A stretch of 64,000 nucleotides of DNA from Streptomyces sp. ICBB 8177 (GCF_003144095.1 NZ_NSKH01000018.1:932743-996742); one strand, 5' to 3'. Counted from the stretch's first letter, positions 8,961 through 18,249 are shown. Program-made: numbers and translations. Notes: generated from the sequence alone by a model not told the origin.

Positions 8961-9812
8961 ATGAGTTCACCGTCCCCGCGGCCCACGGACGGTGCCAGGC
9001 ACCGACTGGGCGTCCGCATGCGGGAACTACGGGATCACGCCGATCTCAGCGTCGAAGCTTTGGCCGTAGCTTCGGGAATTAGCCCGATGGAAATCAGCCA
9101 GATCGAAGCGGGCCGTCGTGTGCCCACCCGCCAGGAGATCGCCGCCTGGTGCGCGTGGACCCGTGCCGAGCAGCAGACGGAGAGCCTGATCGCGGCGGTC
9201 GCCCACCTCGACCGGGCGCCTTCGGCGAAGCCTGGTCCGGACGCGCCCGCCTCGGAGGGAGGCTTCTTCATGCGGAACGAGGAAAGCGGTCATCTGCGGG
9301 TCTACGAGCACAAGTTCATCCCGTCGCTCCTTCAGACCGACGCCTATGCCCGGGCGCATTTGACGAAGATCCTCAGCTGGCGTGGCGCGATGGACTCCTT
9401 CGAATCCGCGATCCGTGAACTGGAGTCACTCCAGAGGCAGTTGCGGGAAAACTGGCGGCGATACACCTTTCTCGTCGACGAACTCGCGCTCTACACCAAG
9501 GTCTGCGCCACCGGCGACATGGCCGCCCAACTCGCCCACCTGGATTACGTGGCCACCCTGCCCAACGTCGAACTGGGCGTCGTGCCGTCCGACGCCGAGC
9601 CGGCCGTCTGGCCCTCCGCGAGCTTCTGGCTGCACGAGACGCACGTACGCGTCGACGCCCTGACCGGCGAGCGCCAGCGGGTCGTCGACTCGCGCCAGGT
9701 CGCCGAGTACCACCGGGCCTTCCACGCCGTCGCGGTCTGCGCGGCCTACGGCGCGACCGCCCGCGGGCTCATCGTGATGGCCGCCGAGTACTGGGACCAG
9801 CTGACCGACTGA
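8961..9812 (+). CDS. XRE-family HTH regulator with DUF5753 domain
   Basis: A 283-residue protein. Residues about 15-75 are a helix-turn-helix of the XRE type (RMRELRDHADLSVEALAVAS, then ISPMEISQIEAGRRVPT). Residues about 90-275 match the DUF5753 domain by its conserved VYEHKFIPSLLQTDAYARA segment and the terminal RGLIVMAAEYWDQLTD. These regulators are abundant in streptomycetes and are usually followed by a small DUF397 protein with which they act; here no DUF397 gene follows, and the next gene is an MFS exporter 254 bases away. The start ATG 8961 is chosen because the HTH follows soon after. DNA target unknown. Confidence 0.88.
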   Translation: MSSPSPRPTDGARHRLGVRMRELRDHADLSVEALAVASGISPMEISQIEAGRRVPTRQEIAAWCAWTRAEQQTESLIAAVAHLDRAPSAKPGPDAPASEGGFFMRNEESGHLRVYEHKFIPSLLQTDAYARAHLTKILSWRGAMDSFESAIRELESLQRQLRENWRRYTFLVDELALYTKVCATGDMAAQLAHLDYVATLPNVELGVVPSDAEPAVWPSASFWLHETHVRVDALTGERQRVVDSRQVAEYHRAFHAVAVCAAYGATARGLIVMAAEYWDQLTD

Positions 9813-10066
9813 CCGGGCACCGGCCGACGGACCGACCGGCCGCCGGAAGGGCGCGGAGGTCGAGAGTCGGCAGGTGGGCCGATCAACCGACCGTCCGACC
9901 GCGGCCCGGCGTGTCGCCGCGTCCCCGTGCCCGCGCGACGAGGTCACTGGCAGGTTCGCGACGTCATCGTCGCCAGACAGACGTCGGATTCCTGCCGGAC
10001 TCCCGCCCCCGTGTGCTGCTGGACTGATCCCACAGTCACCGAGCGCCCAGCACAGGACGGGAAACC

Positions 10067-11284
10067 ATGTCCACAGCCACCACACCTGTCGTCGGCGGTA
10101 CGACGCGCACCACACGTTCGCCCCTGACCGGCTGGCTCGCCGTGGTCTCCGTGATGATGGGCATCTTCGCCATCGTCACCACCGAGATCCTGCCGATCGG
10201 ACTGCTGACCTCGGTCGGCGCCAGCTTCCGCATCTCCGACGGCACCGCGGGCCTGATGATGACCATGCCCGGGTTCCTGGCCGCCGTCTCCGCCCCCACC
10301 CTCACCGTCGCCACGGCCCGCGTCGACCGCCGCGTGATGCTCTGCGCCTTCATGGGACTGCTGGCCCTGGCCAACTTCCTCGCCGCCCTCGCCCCCGGCT
10401 ACTGGCTCGTGCTGGTCTCCCGGGTCATGGTCGGCATCACCATCGGCGGCTTCTGGTCGATCGGCGCCGGGCTCGCCGAGCGGTTCGTCCCCGCCGCGTC
10501 CGTCGCCCGCGCCACCTCCGTGATCTTCTCCGCGGTGCCGCTCGGCTCGGTCCTGGGCGTTCCCGTCGGCACGCTCATCGGCAACGTCGCGGGCTGGCGC
10601 ACCGCCTTCCTGGTCATGGGCGTCTTCACGGTCGCCGTGCTCGCCGCGATCCTCGCCGTCGTCCCCGCGCTGCCGCCGCGGCAGACCACCCGGCTCAGCG
10701 TGCTGCGCGGAATGCTGCGCGGCGTCAACACCCGCTTCGCGCTGCTGCTCACCTTCCTCGTCGTCATCGCCCACTTCGGCACGTACACCTACGTCAGCCC
10801 GTTCCTCCAGGAGGTCACGCACGTCAGCCCCGGCATGATCACCGTGTTCCTGCTGGTCTACGGTGCGGCGGGCATCGCGGGCAACTTCGCCGGCGGCGCG
10901 GTCGTCGCCCGCCGCCCGCACCTGGTCCTCGCCACCGCGGCGGCCATGCTGGCGGCGGCCACCCTGCTGCTGCCGGTGCTCGGCCGCTGGGACGCGGGCG
11001 CCATCGCCCTGCTGATCGTGTGGGGCGTGGCCTACGGCGCGGTCCCGGTCTGCTCGCAGACCTGGTTCGTCAAGTCCGCGCCCGAGCACCCCGAGGCGGC
11101 GTCCGTGCTGTTCACCGCCTCGTTCCAGGCGACCATCTCGATCGGCGCGCTGGTCGGCGGCGTCATCGTCGACCGCACCTCGCCGTCCACCGTGCTGGAG
11201 CTCGGCGGCGTCGTCGCCCTGCTGACGGTGGCCGCGGTCCGGGCGCACCTGGCCCGCCGCCACGCCTTCCCCGGCCAGGAGTGA
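10067..11284 (+). CDS. MFS transporter (DHA1-like efflux protein)
   Basis: A 405-residue membrane protein with twelve predicted segments. It has the AraJ/YdhP-like start LAVVSVMMGIFAIVTTEILPIGLL and the later FSAVPLGSVLGVPVGTLIG motif, both typical of DHA1 sugar or drug efflux proteins. It probably exports a small molecule by proton antiport. It lies 68 bases upstream of the asparagine synthetase gene on the same strand, so the two are likely co-transcribed, and an amide-bearing or amino-acid-derived compound is one possible cargo; that is inference. ATG 10067 is the first methionine and precedes a short soluble N-terminus (about 20 residues). Confidence 0.86.
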   Translation: MSTATTPVVGGTTRTTRSPLTGWLAVVSVMMGIFAIVTTEILPIGLLTSVGASFRISDGTAGLMMTMPGFLAAVSAPTLTVATARVDRRVMLCAFMGLLALANFLAALAPGYWLVLVSRVMVGITIGGFWSIGAGLAERFVPAASVARATSVIFSAVPLGSVLGVPVGTLIGNVAGWRTAFLVMGVFTVAVLAAILAVVPALPPRQTTRLSVLRGMLRGVNTRFALLLTFLVVIAHFGTYTYVSPFLQEVTHVSPGMITVFLLVYGAAGIAGNFAGGAVVARRPHLVLATAAAMLAAATLLLPVLGRWDAGAIALLIVWGVAYGAVPVCSQTWFVKSAPEHPEAASVLFTASFQATISIGALVGGVIVDRTSPSTVLELGGVVALLTVAAVRAHLARRHAFPGQE

Positions 11285-11352
11285 CCGCGGCCCGCCCGGG
11301 CCCGTACTCCGGCCGCAGATCCCCAGGACACAGCCATCAAGGAGGACATGAC

Positions 11353-13203
11353 ATGTGCGGAATCGTCGGGTGGGTGGACTTCGAACGCGACCTCGGCCTG
11401 GAAGCCGACGTCATACGGGCCATGACCGACACCATGGCCTGCCGCGGCCCGGACGACGAGGGCACCTGGACCGGCCGGCACGCCGCGGTCGGCCACCGCA
11501 GGCTCTCCGTCATCGACCTGGAGGGCGGCCGCCAGCCGATGAGTGCCGAGGAGGACGGCCGCCTGTTAGCCGTCCTCACTTTCAGCGGTGAGATCTACAA
11601 CTATCGCGAGCTGCGCGCCGAGTTGATCTCGCGCGGCCAGACCTTCCGCACCCGCAGCGACACCGAGGTGGTGCTGCGCGCCTACCTGGAGTGGGGCGAG
11701 TCGTTCGTCGACCGGCTCAACGGGATGTTCGCCTTCGGCCTGTGGGACGCGCGCCGCGAGCAACTGCTGCTGGTCCGCGACCGGATGGGCGTCAAGCCGC
11801 TCTACTACTACCCCACCCCGCACGGCGTCCTGTTCGGCTCCGAGCCCAAGGCGATCCTCGCCAACCGCGAGGTCCCGCGCCGCATCGGCCTCGACGGCCT
11901 GCGCGAGCTGCTCGACATGACCAAGACCCCGGAGCACGCCCTGTTCACCGGCATGAAGGAGGTGCGCCCGGGACACCTGGTCACCGTCCGCCGCGAGGGC
12001 CTTGCCAAGCGCCGCTACTGGGCGCTGGAGGCCAGGGAGCACACCGACAGCCTGGACGTCACCGTGCGCACCGTGCGGGAGCTGCTGGAGGACACCGTCT
12101 CGCGCCAGCTGATCTCCGACGTGCCGCTGTGCAGCCTGCTGTCCGGCGGCCTGGACTCCTCCGCCGTCACCGCGCTGGCCGCCAAGGCGCTGGCCGGGCG
12201 GGGGGCCGGGCCGGTGCGGTCGTTCTCCGTCGACTTCGTGGGCGCCGCCGACAACTTCGTGCCCGACCCGCTGCGCGCCACCCCCGACGCGCCCTTCGTC
12301 CGCGACCTCGTCCGGCACGTCGCCGCCGACCACCACGAGATCCTCCTCGACAGCGACGACCTGAGCGACCCGATGGTGCGCGCCGCCGTCCTCGGCGCGA
12401 CCGACCTGCCGCCGGTCTGGTACGGCGACCTGTGGCCCTCGCTCTACCTGCTCTTCCAGGCCGTACGCGCCCACTCCACGGTCGCGCTGTCCGGCGAGTC
12501 GGCCGACGAACTGTTCGGCGGCTACAGCTGGTTCCACGACCCGGAGGTGCTCACCGCCGAGACCTTCCCGTGGCTGACGAGCACCCCCGGCCCGTTCTAC
12601 GACGGCACCCCGCTCTTCGACGACGGCCTGCTGCGGACCCTCGACCTCCCCGGCACCCGCCGGGCCCGCTACCACGAGGCGATCGCCGAGGTGCCGGTGC
12701 TGCCGGGGGAGACCGGCCTGGAGAAGCGGATGCGGGAGATCGGCTACCTCAACCTCACCCGCTTCCTCAACACCCTGCTCGACCGCAAGGACCGCATGAG
12801 CATGGCCGTCGGCCTGGAGGTGCGGGTGCCGTTCTGCGACCACCGGCTCGTCGAGTACGTCTTCAACACCCCCTGGGCGATGAAGACCTTCGACGGCCGG
12901 GAGAAGAGCCTGCTGCGCGCCGCCACCCGCGACCTGCTGCCCACCTCGATCGTGGAACGCGTCAAGGCGCCCTACCCCAGCACCCAGGACTCCGGCTACG
13001 AGAAGAACCTCCACGCCCGCCTCGCCGAACTCGCCGCCAACCCCGACGCGCCCGTCCGCCCCCTGCTCGACATGGCCAAGGTGCGGCGCCGCCTGGAGAG
13101 CCCGGTCAGCGAGAACAGCACCCAGATCACCCGCATCGACCTGGAGGTCCCGCTGTGGGTGAACGCCTGGCTCGACCGGTACGAGGTCACCGTCGAGGAC
13201 TGA
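11353..13203 (+). CDS. asnB: Asparagine synthetase (glutamine-hydrolysing), with a TTA codon
   Basis: A 616-residue class II glutamine amidotransferase. The N-terminal nucleophile is in MCGIVGW (Cys2 becomes Cys1 after methionine removal) and the glutaminase domain continues with ACRGPDDEG, GHRRLSVIDLEGGRQPM and FSGEIYNYRELR. The synthetase half has the pyrophosphate loop LLSGGLDSSAVTAL and SGESADELFGGY. It would amidate aspartate or a related carboxylate using ATP and glutamine. Ribosome binding site AAGGAGG lies 7 bases before ATG 11353. Codon 72, at 11566-11568, is TTA, the codon read only by the bldA tRNA in streptomycetes, so translation may be tied to development. It ends the accessory block; a perfect GC hairpin follows. 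A biosynthetic rather than housekeeping role is inferred from neighbours. Confidence 0.93.
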   Translation: MCGIVGWVDFERDLGLEADVIRAMTDTMACRGPDDEGTWTGRHAAVGHRRLSVIDLEGGRQPMSAEEDGRLLAVLTFSGEIYNYRELRAELISRGQTFRTRSDTEVVLRAYLEWGESFVDRLNGMFAFGLWDARREQLLLVRDRMGVKPLYYYPTPHGVLFGSEPKAILANREVPRRIGLDGLRELLDMTKTPEHALFTGMKEVRPGHLVTVRREGLAKRRYWALEAREHTDSLDVTVRTVRELLEDTVSRQLISDVPLCSLLSGGLDSSAVTALAAKALAGRGAGPVRSFSVDFVGAADNFVPDPLRATPDAPFVRDLVRHVAADHHEILLDSDDLSDPMVRAAVLGATDLPPVWYGDLWPSLYLLFQAVRAHSTVALSGESADELFGGYSWFHDPEVLTAETFPWLTSTPGPFYDGTPLFDDGLLRTLDLPGTRRARYHEAIAEVPVLPGETGLEKRMREIGYLNLTRFLNTLLDRKDRMSMAVGLEVRVPFCDHRLVEYVFNTPWAMKTFDGREKSLLRAATRDLLPTSIVERVKAPYPSTQDSGYEKNLHARLAELAANPDAPVRPLLDMAKVRRRLESPVSENSTQITRIDLEVPLWVNAWLDRYEVTVED

Positions 13204-13208
13204 CCCCC

Positions 13209-13228
13209 GCCGCCGGCTCCCCGGCGGC
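13209..13228 (+). terminator. Hairpin after asnB
   Basis: GCCGCCGG at 13209-13216 and CCGGCGGC at 13221-13228 are perfectly complementary around a CTCC loop, six bases after the asnB stop. No T-run follows. Confidence 0.65.
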
Positions 13229-13354
13229 CTGAACCGAGGGCGGTCCGCCCGTCCGCCACCCGCTCCCGCCCCCGCGCTGTTCCCCCGGCAGCCGGGGGCG
13301 GGCCCCTTTCCCCGCCGCCGAGGCCGCGCCTGGTGGGCCCGCGGCCGGACCGCG

Positions 13355-13360
13355 TAACCT
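13355..13360 (+). promoter_or_regulatory. Putative -10 box for the DUF2344/rne transcript
   Basis: TAACCT matches the streptomycete TANNNT -10 pattern and sits about 60 bases before the likely start of the DUF2344 gene. No good -35 hexamer is seen at the usual distance. Confidence 0.35.
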
Positions 13361-13420
13361 GGAGTACGCAGTGAGGGGCCCGCTCAGGGCCCACGACACG
13401 TACAAAGGGACTGAACGACA

Positions 13421-14242
13421 CTGGGCAAGCGACAGCCCGAAGGGCCGCCTCCGGCACCGGCGGTGCAGCGCATCCGTCTGCGCTACACCAAACGGGGACG
13501 CCTTCGGTTCACCAGCCACCGCGACTTCCAGCGCGCTTTCGAGCGGGCGCTGCGCCGCGCCGAGGTGCCGATGGCCTACTCGGCGGGCTTCACCCCGCAC
13601 CCCAAGGTCTCCTACGCCAACGCCGCACCCACCGGCGTCGGCAGCGAGGCCGAGTACCTGGAGATCGCGCTGACCGAGCCCCGCGACCCGCAGCGGCTGC
13701 GGGCCCTGCTCGACGAATCGCTGCCTGACGGCCTCGACGTGACGGACGCCGTGGAGGCGCGCACCTCCGGTCTGGCCGACCGGCTGGAGGCGTCGGTGTG
13801 GCAGCTGCGGCTCGACGGGGTCGACCCTGCCGAGGCCCGCCGCGCGGCCGACGCGTTCCTCGCCGCCGAGGCGGTGGAGGTGCGCCGCACGACCAAGAAC
13901 GGCGTGCGCGCCTTCGACGCGCGCGGCGCCGTGGTCAGCCTCACCGAGGTGTCGCCGGACGGTGCCGATGGGCCCGGGCAGGCGGCCTGTGCGATACTGC
14001 GGCTGGTTGTTCGGCATCTGACACCCGCCGTACGACCCGACGACGTCCTGTCCGGCCTCCGTGCGACGGCCGACCTCGCGCCGCCGGTCCCCGCAGCGGT
14101 GACCAGGCTGGCGCAGGGGCCGCTCGACGAGGAGTCCGGCACGGTGACCGATCCGTTGTCGCCAGACCGCGACGCTGCCTTGGCCGCCTCACCCACGGCC
14201 GCCGGGCTGCCCGTCGCGACGGTGCCGGCCGGTTCCGCGTAG
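13421..14242 (+). CDS. TIGR03936/DUF2344 family protein (radical SAM-associated), probable CTG start
   Basis: Recognised by IRLRYTKRGRLRFTSHRDFQRAFERALRR and YSAGFTPHPKVSYANA in the first part and the conserved C-terminal AILRLVVRHLTPAVRPDDVLSGLR in segments. This is the DUF2344 family, usually encoded close to a B12-binding radical SAM protein and to rne; the biochemical role is not established. The first canonical start is GTG 13463, but codons 13421-13462 read GKRQPEGPPPAPA in frame and AAAGGGA at 13404-13410 is well spaced from CTG 13421, so I extend the gene to that CTG (273 residues; 259 from the GTG). The C-terminal 40 residues are Ala/Pro-rich and probably disordered. RNase E follows on the same strand after 217 bases. 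No radical SAM partner gene is in the window. Confidence 0.8.
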   Translation: MGKRQPEGPPPAPAVQRIRLRYTKRGRLRFTSHRDFQRAFERALRRAEVPMAYSAGFTPHPKVSYANAAPTGVGSEAEYLEIALTEPRDPQRLRALLDESLPDGLDVTDAVEARTSGLADRLEASVWQLRLDGVDPAEARRAADAFLAAEAVEVRRTTKNGVRAFDARGAVVSLTEVSPDGADGPGQAACAILRLVVRHLTPAVRPDDVLSGLRATADLAPPVPAAVTRLAQGPLDEESGTVTDPLSPDRDAALAASPTAAGLPVATVPAGSA

Positions 14243-14459
14243 GACACGTCGTCGACGCGTCACCGACGACCGGGAGCCACCCGGGTCCGGGGACGCGCTG
14301 ACCAGGAGACTTTCGCCTGACCCGGACATCAACGGGCCCGGCGAGCGAGACGACAGCTCCCGTGTGGCGCCCGCGCCCCGGGCGGCGGAACCGTGAAGCA
14401 GCGGGACCGCCGCCGGAACCGAGCGCGGCGCCCGGGAGCGTGACGGGAGACATGCCCGC

Positions 14460-17400
14460 ATGCTCGACAACGAGCCAGGCAACGAGGCGCCCGAGGCGCC
14501 CACCAGCGAAGACACCGCCGCCGCGACCAGCGGCAGCACCCCGCCGCGGCGCAGGCGGCGAGCCGCCTCGCGTCCGGCGGGACCGCCGGCCCAGGCCGCG
14601 GGGAACCAGGACGTGACGGCGCAGGACGCGCCCGCCGCGGACGCCCCGGCTTCCGAGCCCCCGGCCGCTGCCGCCGCCCCGGCCGAGGAGGCCGCCCCGG
14701 CGGCCAGGACCACGCGGCGCCGCGCCACCCGCAAGGCCACCGCGCCCGCCGGGTCCCCCACGGCCGCCGAGACCGCCGTCCCCGACGCACCGGCCACGCC
14801 CGCCGAACCGGCGAAGACGGCCGAGCCCACCGCCGAGGCCGAGCCCGCCGCCGAGGCGCCCGCGCCGCGCACCCGCCGTCGGGCGACCCGCAAGTCCGCG
14901 TCGCCCGCGCCCGCGCAGGAAGCGGCCGCGCAGGCGGCACCCGAGGCGCCCGCCGAGCAGGCCCCCGCCGCCGAGGCCGCCGCGCCCGCGCCGGAGGAGA
15001 AGCCGCAGCGCGCCCGCCGTACCCGTAAGAAGGCCGCCGCCGCGCCTGTCCAGGACGACTCGCGCCGCCTCAAGCCCGGCGCGCTGGCGCCCAAGGACGA
15101 CCACGCCGCCGCCCCGGTGACCGCGCAGGACGAGCCGCGGGCCGAGGACGAAGAGGCCGAGGAGACCGAGGAGGCCGCGCGCACCGCCGCGGCCCCCGCC
15201 ACCGAGCCCAAGGCCAAGGCCGGGCGCAGGACCAGGACCAAGGCGGCACCTGAGGCCGAGACGGCACCCGAGGCCGAGGCGGCGCCGGAACCGGCCGCCG
15301 AGCCGGAGTCCGAGCCCGCCCCCGCCCGCTCCCGTCGCCGCGCGGTCCGCCCGCCGACCGCGGTCTTCCAGGCCCCCGTCTTCGTCGCCCCCGAGGAGCG
15401 TCCCGCCGCGCCCGGCAGCGACCGGAGCCAGAACGAGGCCGACGACGACGAGGCCGAGGGCGCCGGCCGTCGCCGCCGCCGTCGCCGCAACGCCCCGGCC
15501 GAGGAGACCCCCGCCGAGGAGACGCGCGCCGAGGCGCCGGACACCGCGTCCGGTGAGGCCGCCGAGAGCGCCGACGAGCAGGACCAGCACGACGAGCACG
15601 ACGACCACGACGAGCACGGGGACCGCCCGTCCCGTCGTCGGCGCCGGGGCGGCCGTCGCCGTCGCCGGGGCGAGTCCGGCGAGGGTGACGAGGCCCAGGG
15701 CGCCGAGGACGAGCACGACGAGCAGGACCACGAGCACGAGGCGGAGCACGCCGACGGCGCCGAGCACGACGACGAGGGCGACGAGCACACGGACGAGGGC
15801 GGCTCCAGCAGCAGCCGTCGTCGCCGTCGCCGTCGCCGCCGCAGCGGTGACTCCGCGTCCGACGCGGGCGGCGAGACGGGCGCGGACGACCCGGAGCGCA
15901 CGGTCGTCAAGATCCGCGAGCCGCGCAAGAAGACCGAGCCGTCCGACGAGGTGCAGTCCATCAAGGGCTCCACCCGCCTGGAGGCGAAGAAGCAGCGCCG
16001 TCGCGAGGGCCGCGAGCAGGGCCGCCGCCGGGTGCCGATCATCACCGAGGCCGAGTTCCTGGCCCGCCGTGAGGCCGTCGAACGCGTCATGGTGGTCCGC
16101 GAGAACGGCGAGCGCACCCAGATCGGCGTCCTGGAGGACGGCGTCCTGGTCGAGCACTTCGTCAACAAGGAGCAGGCCACCTCCTACGTCGGCAACGTCT
16201 ACCTGGGCAAGGTGCAGAACGTCCTGCCGTCGATGGAGGCCGCCTTCGTCGACATCGGCAAGGGCCGCAACGCCGTGCTCTACGCGGGCGAGGTCAACTT
16301 CGAGGCGCTCGGCCTCTCGGGCGGCCCGCGCCGCATCGAGACCGCGCTGAAGTCCGGCCAGCCCGTGCTGGTCCAGGTCACCAAGGACCCGATCGGCCAC
16401 AAGGGCGCCCGGCTCACCAGCCAGGTCTCGCTGCCCGGCCGCTACCTGGTCTACGTGCCCGAGGGCTCGATGACCGGCATCAGCCGCAAGCTGCCCGACA
16501 CCGAGCGGGCCCGCCTGAAGCAGATCCTCAAGAAGATCGTCCCCGAGGACGCCGGCGTCATCGTGCGCACCGCCGCCGAGGGTGCGAGCGAGGAGGAGCT
16601 GGCCCGCGACGTCCAGCGGCTCCAGGCGCAGTGGGAGGACATCCAGAAGAAGGCCAAGACCGGCAACGCGCCGACCCTGCTGTACGGCGAGCCGGACATG
16701 ACCGTGCGCGTGGTGCGCGACATCTTCAACGAGGACTTCTCCAAGGTCATCGTCAGCGGCGAGACCGCGTGGGAGACCGTCCACGGCTACGTCTCGCACG
16801 TCGCGCCCGACCTGACCGACCGCCTCCAGAAGTGGACGTCCGACGTCGACGTCTTCGCCACGTACCGGATCGACGAGCAGCTGCTGAAGGCGCTGGACCG
16901 CAAGGTGTGGCTGCCGTCCGGCGGTTCGCTGGTGATCGACCGCACCGAGGCGATGGTCGTGGTCGACGTCAACACCGGCAAGTTCACCGGCCAGGGCGGC
17001 AACCTGGAGGAGACCGTCACCAGGAACAACCTGGAGGCGGCCGAGGAGATCGTGCGCCAGCTGCGGCTGCGCGACCTCGGCGGCATCATCGTGGTCGACT
17101 TCATCGACATGGTGCTGGAGTCCAACCGCGACCTGGTGATGCGGCGTCTGCTGGAGTGCCTGGGCCGGGACCGCACCAAGCACCAGGTCGCCGAGGTGAC
17201 CTCGCTGGGACTGGTGCAGATGACCCGCAAGCGGGTCGGCCAGGGCCTGCTGGAGTCGTTCTCCGAGACCTGCGTGCACTGCAACGGCCGCGGCGTCATC
17301 GTCCACATGGACCAGACGACCACCAACGGCGGCGGTGGCGGCGGCAAGCGCAAGAAGAAGGGCCGCGGCGGCGCCGACTCCGCACCGGAGCAGCCGGTGG

Positions 17401-18197
17401 AGGGCAGCGCGATCGCCGTCAAGGACGTCACCGACACGCTGGAGGCGTTCGAGGAGCCGCAGGCCCCGGAAGCGGTCGCCGAGGAGGCCGAGGAGGCCGC
17501 CGAGGAGTGGTTCGGCAGCGCGGCCGAGGCGGAGGCCGCGGCCACCGCGACCCGGCGCGGCCGCAGCCGTCGCCGTGCGACCCGCGCCGCGAGCGCGCCC
17601 GCGGGGCCGCCGCCGAGCTCGGACGTCGAGCCGGAGATCGTCGTCGCGCCGCCCGCCGAGCCGCAGGCCGCCCCGGTCGCGGAACCGGTCGCCGAGGCCC
17701 AGCCGGAGACCGCGCCCGAGCCCGCCCCGGCGCGTCCGCGCCGCCGCGCCACCCGCAAGGCCAGCTCGCCCGCGGGAGCGCCGGCGCAGGCCGCGGAGGC
17801 GGAGATCGTGGTGGCGCCCTCGACGCCGGAGCCGGCGGCCCAGGCCGAGCCGGTCGCCGCGCCCGAGCCGGAGACCGCGCCCGCGCCGGAGCCCGAGCCG
17901 GTGCGTCCGCGCCGCCGTGCCACCCGTAAGGCGTCGGCGCCCGCGGGCCCGCCGCCCGCCGCGGAGGGCGACGCCGCGGTGGTCGTGGTGCCCGCGACCG
18001 CCGCACAGGAGGCGCAGCCGGAGGCGGAGGCCCCGAAGAAGCGCGCGCCGCGCAAGACGGCGGCGAAGAAGACGGCGGCCAAGAAGACCACGACCGCCGC
18101 CAAGAAGACCGCGGCCAAGAAGACGGCCGCGAAGAAGACGACGAAGAAGGCCGCCGCCAAGAAGACGGCGACCGCCCCGGAGTCGTCCGACGAGTAG
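14460..18197 (+). CDS. rne: Ribonuclease E/G (RNase ES type) with long disordered arms
   Basis: A 1245-residue endoribonuclease for mRNA decay and rRNA/tRNA processing. The catalytic core lies in the middle, about residues 525-950: S1-like segment GNVYLGKVQNVLPSMEAAFVD near 577, DNase I-like metal site with VVDVNTGKFTG near 835, IIVVDFIDM, and the zinc-link cysteines CVHCNGRG near 937. Around it are very long Ala/Pro/Glu/Arg-rich arms. The N-arm carries acidic and histidine-rich tracts; the C-arm has repeated RRRATRKAS-PAG units and a lysine/alanine tail (KKTAAKK repeats). A core in the middle is the known layout of Streptomyces RNase ES, where the arms recruit PNPase and RNA. ATG 14460 follows GGGAG. 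A terminator hairpin follows the stop. Confidence 0.93.
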   Translation: MLDNEPGNEAPEAPTSEDTAAATSGSTPPRRRRRAASRPAGPPAQAAGNQDVTAQDAPAADAPASEPPAAAAAPAEEAAPAARTTRRRATRKATAPAGSPTAAETAVPDAPATPAEPAKTAEPTAEAEPAAEAPAPRTRRRATRKSASPAPAQEAAAQAAPEAPAEQAPAAEAAAPAPEEKPQRARRTRKKAAAAPVQDDSRRLKPGALAPKDDHAAAPVTAQDEPRAEDEEAEETEEAARTAAAPATEPKAKAGRRTRTKAAPEAETAPEAEAAPEPAAEPESEPAPARSRRRAVRPPTAVFQAPVFVAPEERPAAPGSDRSQNEADDDEAEGAGRRRRRRRNAPAEETPAEETRAEAPDTASGEAAESADEQDQHDEHDDHDEHGDRPSRRRRRGGRRRRRGESGEGDEAQGAEDEHDEQDHEHEAEHADGAEHDDEGDEHTDEGGSSSSRRRRRRRRRSGDSASDAGGETGADDPERTVVKIREPRKKTEPSDEVQSIKGSTRLEAKKQRRREGREQGRRRVPIITEAEFLARREAVERVMVVRENGERTQIGVLEDGVLVEHFVNKEQATSYVGNVYLGKVQNVLPSMEAAFVDIGKGRNAVLYAGEVNFEALGLSGGPRRIETALKSGQPVLVQVTKDPIGHKGARLTSQVSLPGRYLVYVPEGSMTGISRKLPDTERARLKQILKKIVPEDAGVIVRTAAEGASEEELARDVQRLQAQWEDIQKKAKTGNAPTLLYGEPDMTVRVVRDIFNEDFSKVIVSGETAWETVHGYVSHVAPDLTDRLQKWTSDVDVFATYRIDEQLLKALDRKVWLPSGGSLVIDRTEAMVVVDVNTGKFTGQGGNLEETVTRNNLEAAEEIVRQLRLRDLGGIIVVDFIDMVLESNRDLVMRRLLECLGRDRTKHQVAEVTSLGLVQMTRKRVGQGLLESFSETCVHCNGRGVIVHMDQTTTNGGGGGGKRKKKGRGGADSAPEQPVEGSAIAVKDVTDTLEAFEEPQAPEAVAEEAEEAAEEWFGSAAEAEAAATATRRGRSRRRATRAASAPAGPPPSSDVEPEIVVAPPAEPQAAPVAEPVAEAQPETAPEPAPARPRRRATRKASSPAGAPAQAAEAEIVVAPSTPEPAAQAEPVAAPEPETAPAPEPEPVRPRRRATRKASAPAGPPPAAEGDAAVVVVPATAAQEAQPEAEAPKKRAPRKTAAKKTAAKKTTTAAKKTAAKKTAAKKTTKKAAAKKTATAPESSDE

Positions 18198-18208
18198 GCA
18201 CCACGCGT

Positions 18209-18249
18209 GAAGGGCCGCGGCGTCCCCGGGAGGGGTGTCGCGGCCCTTT
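18209..18249 (+). terminator. rne terminator
   Basis: AGGGCCGCG (18211-18219) pairs with CGCGGCCCT (18239-18247), with a 19-base loop and a TTTC end, 12 bases after the rne stop. Confidence 0.8.
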
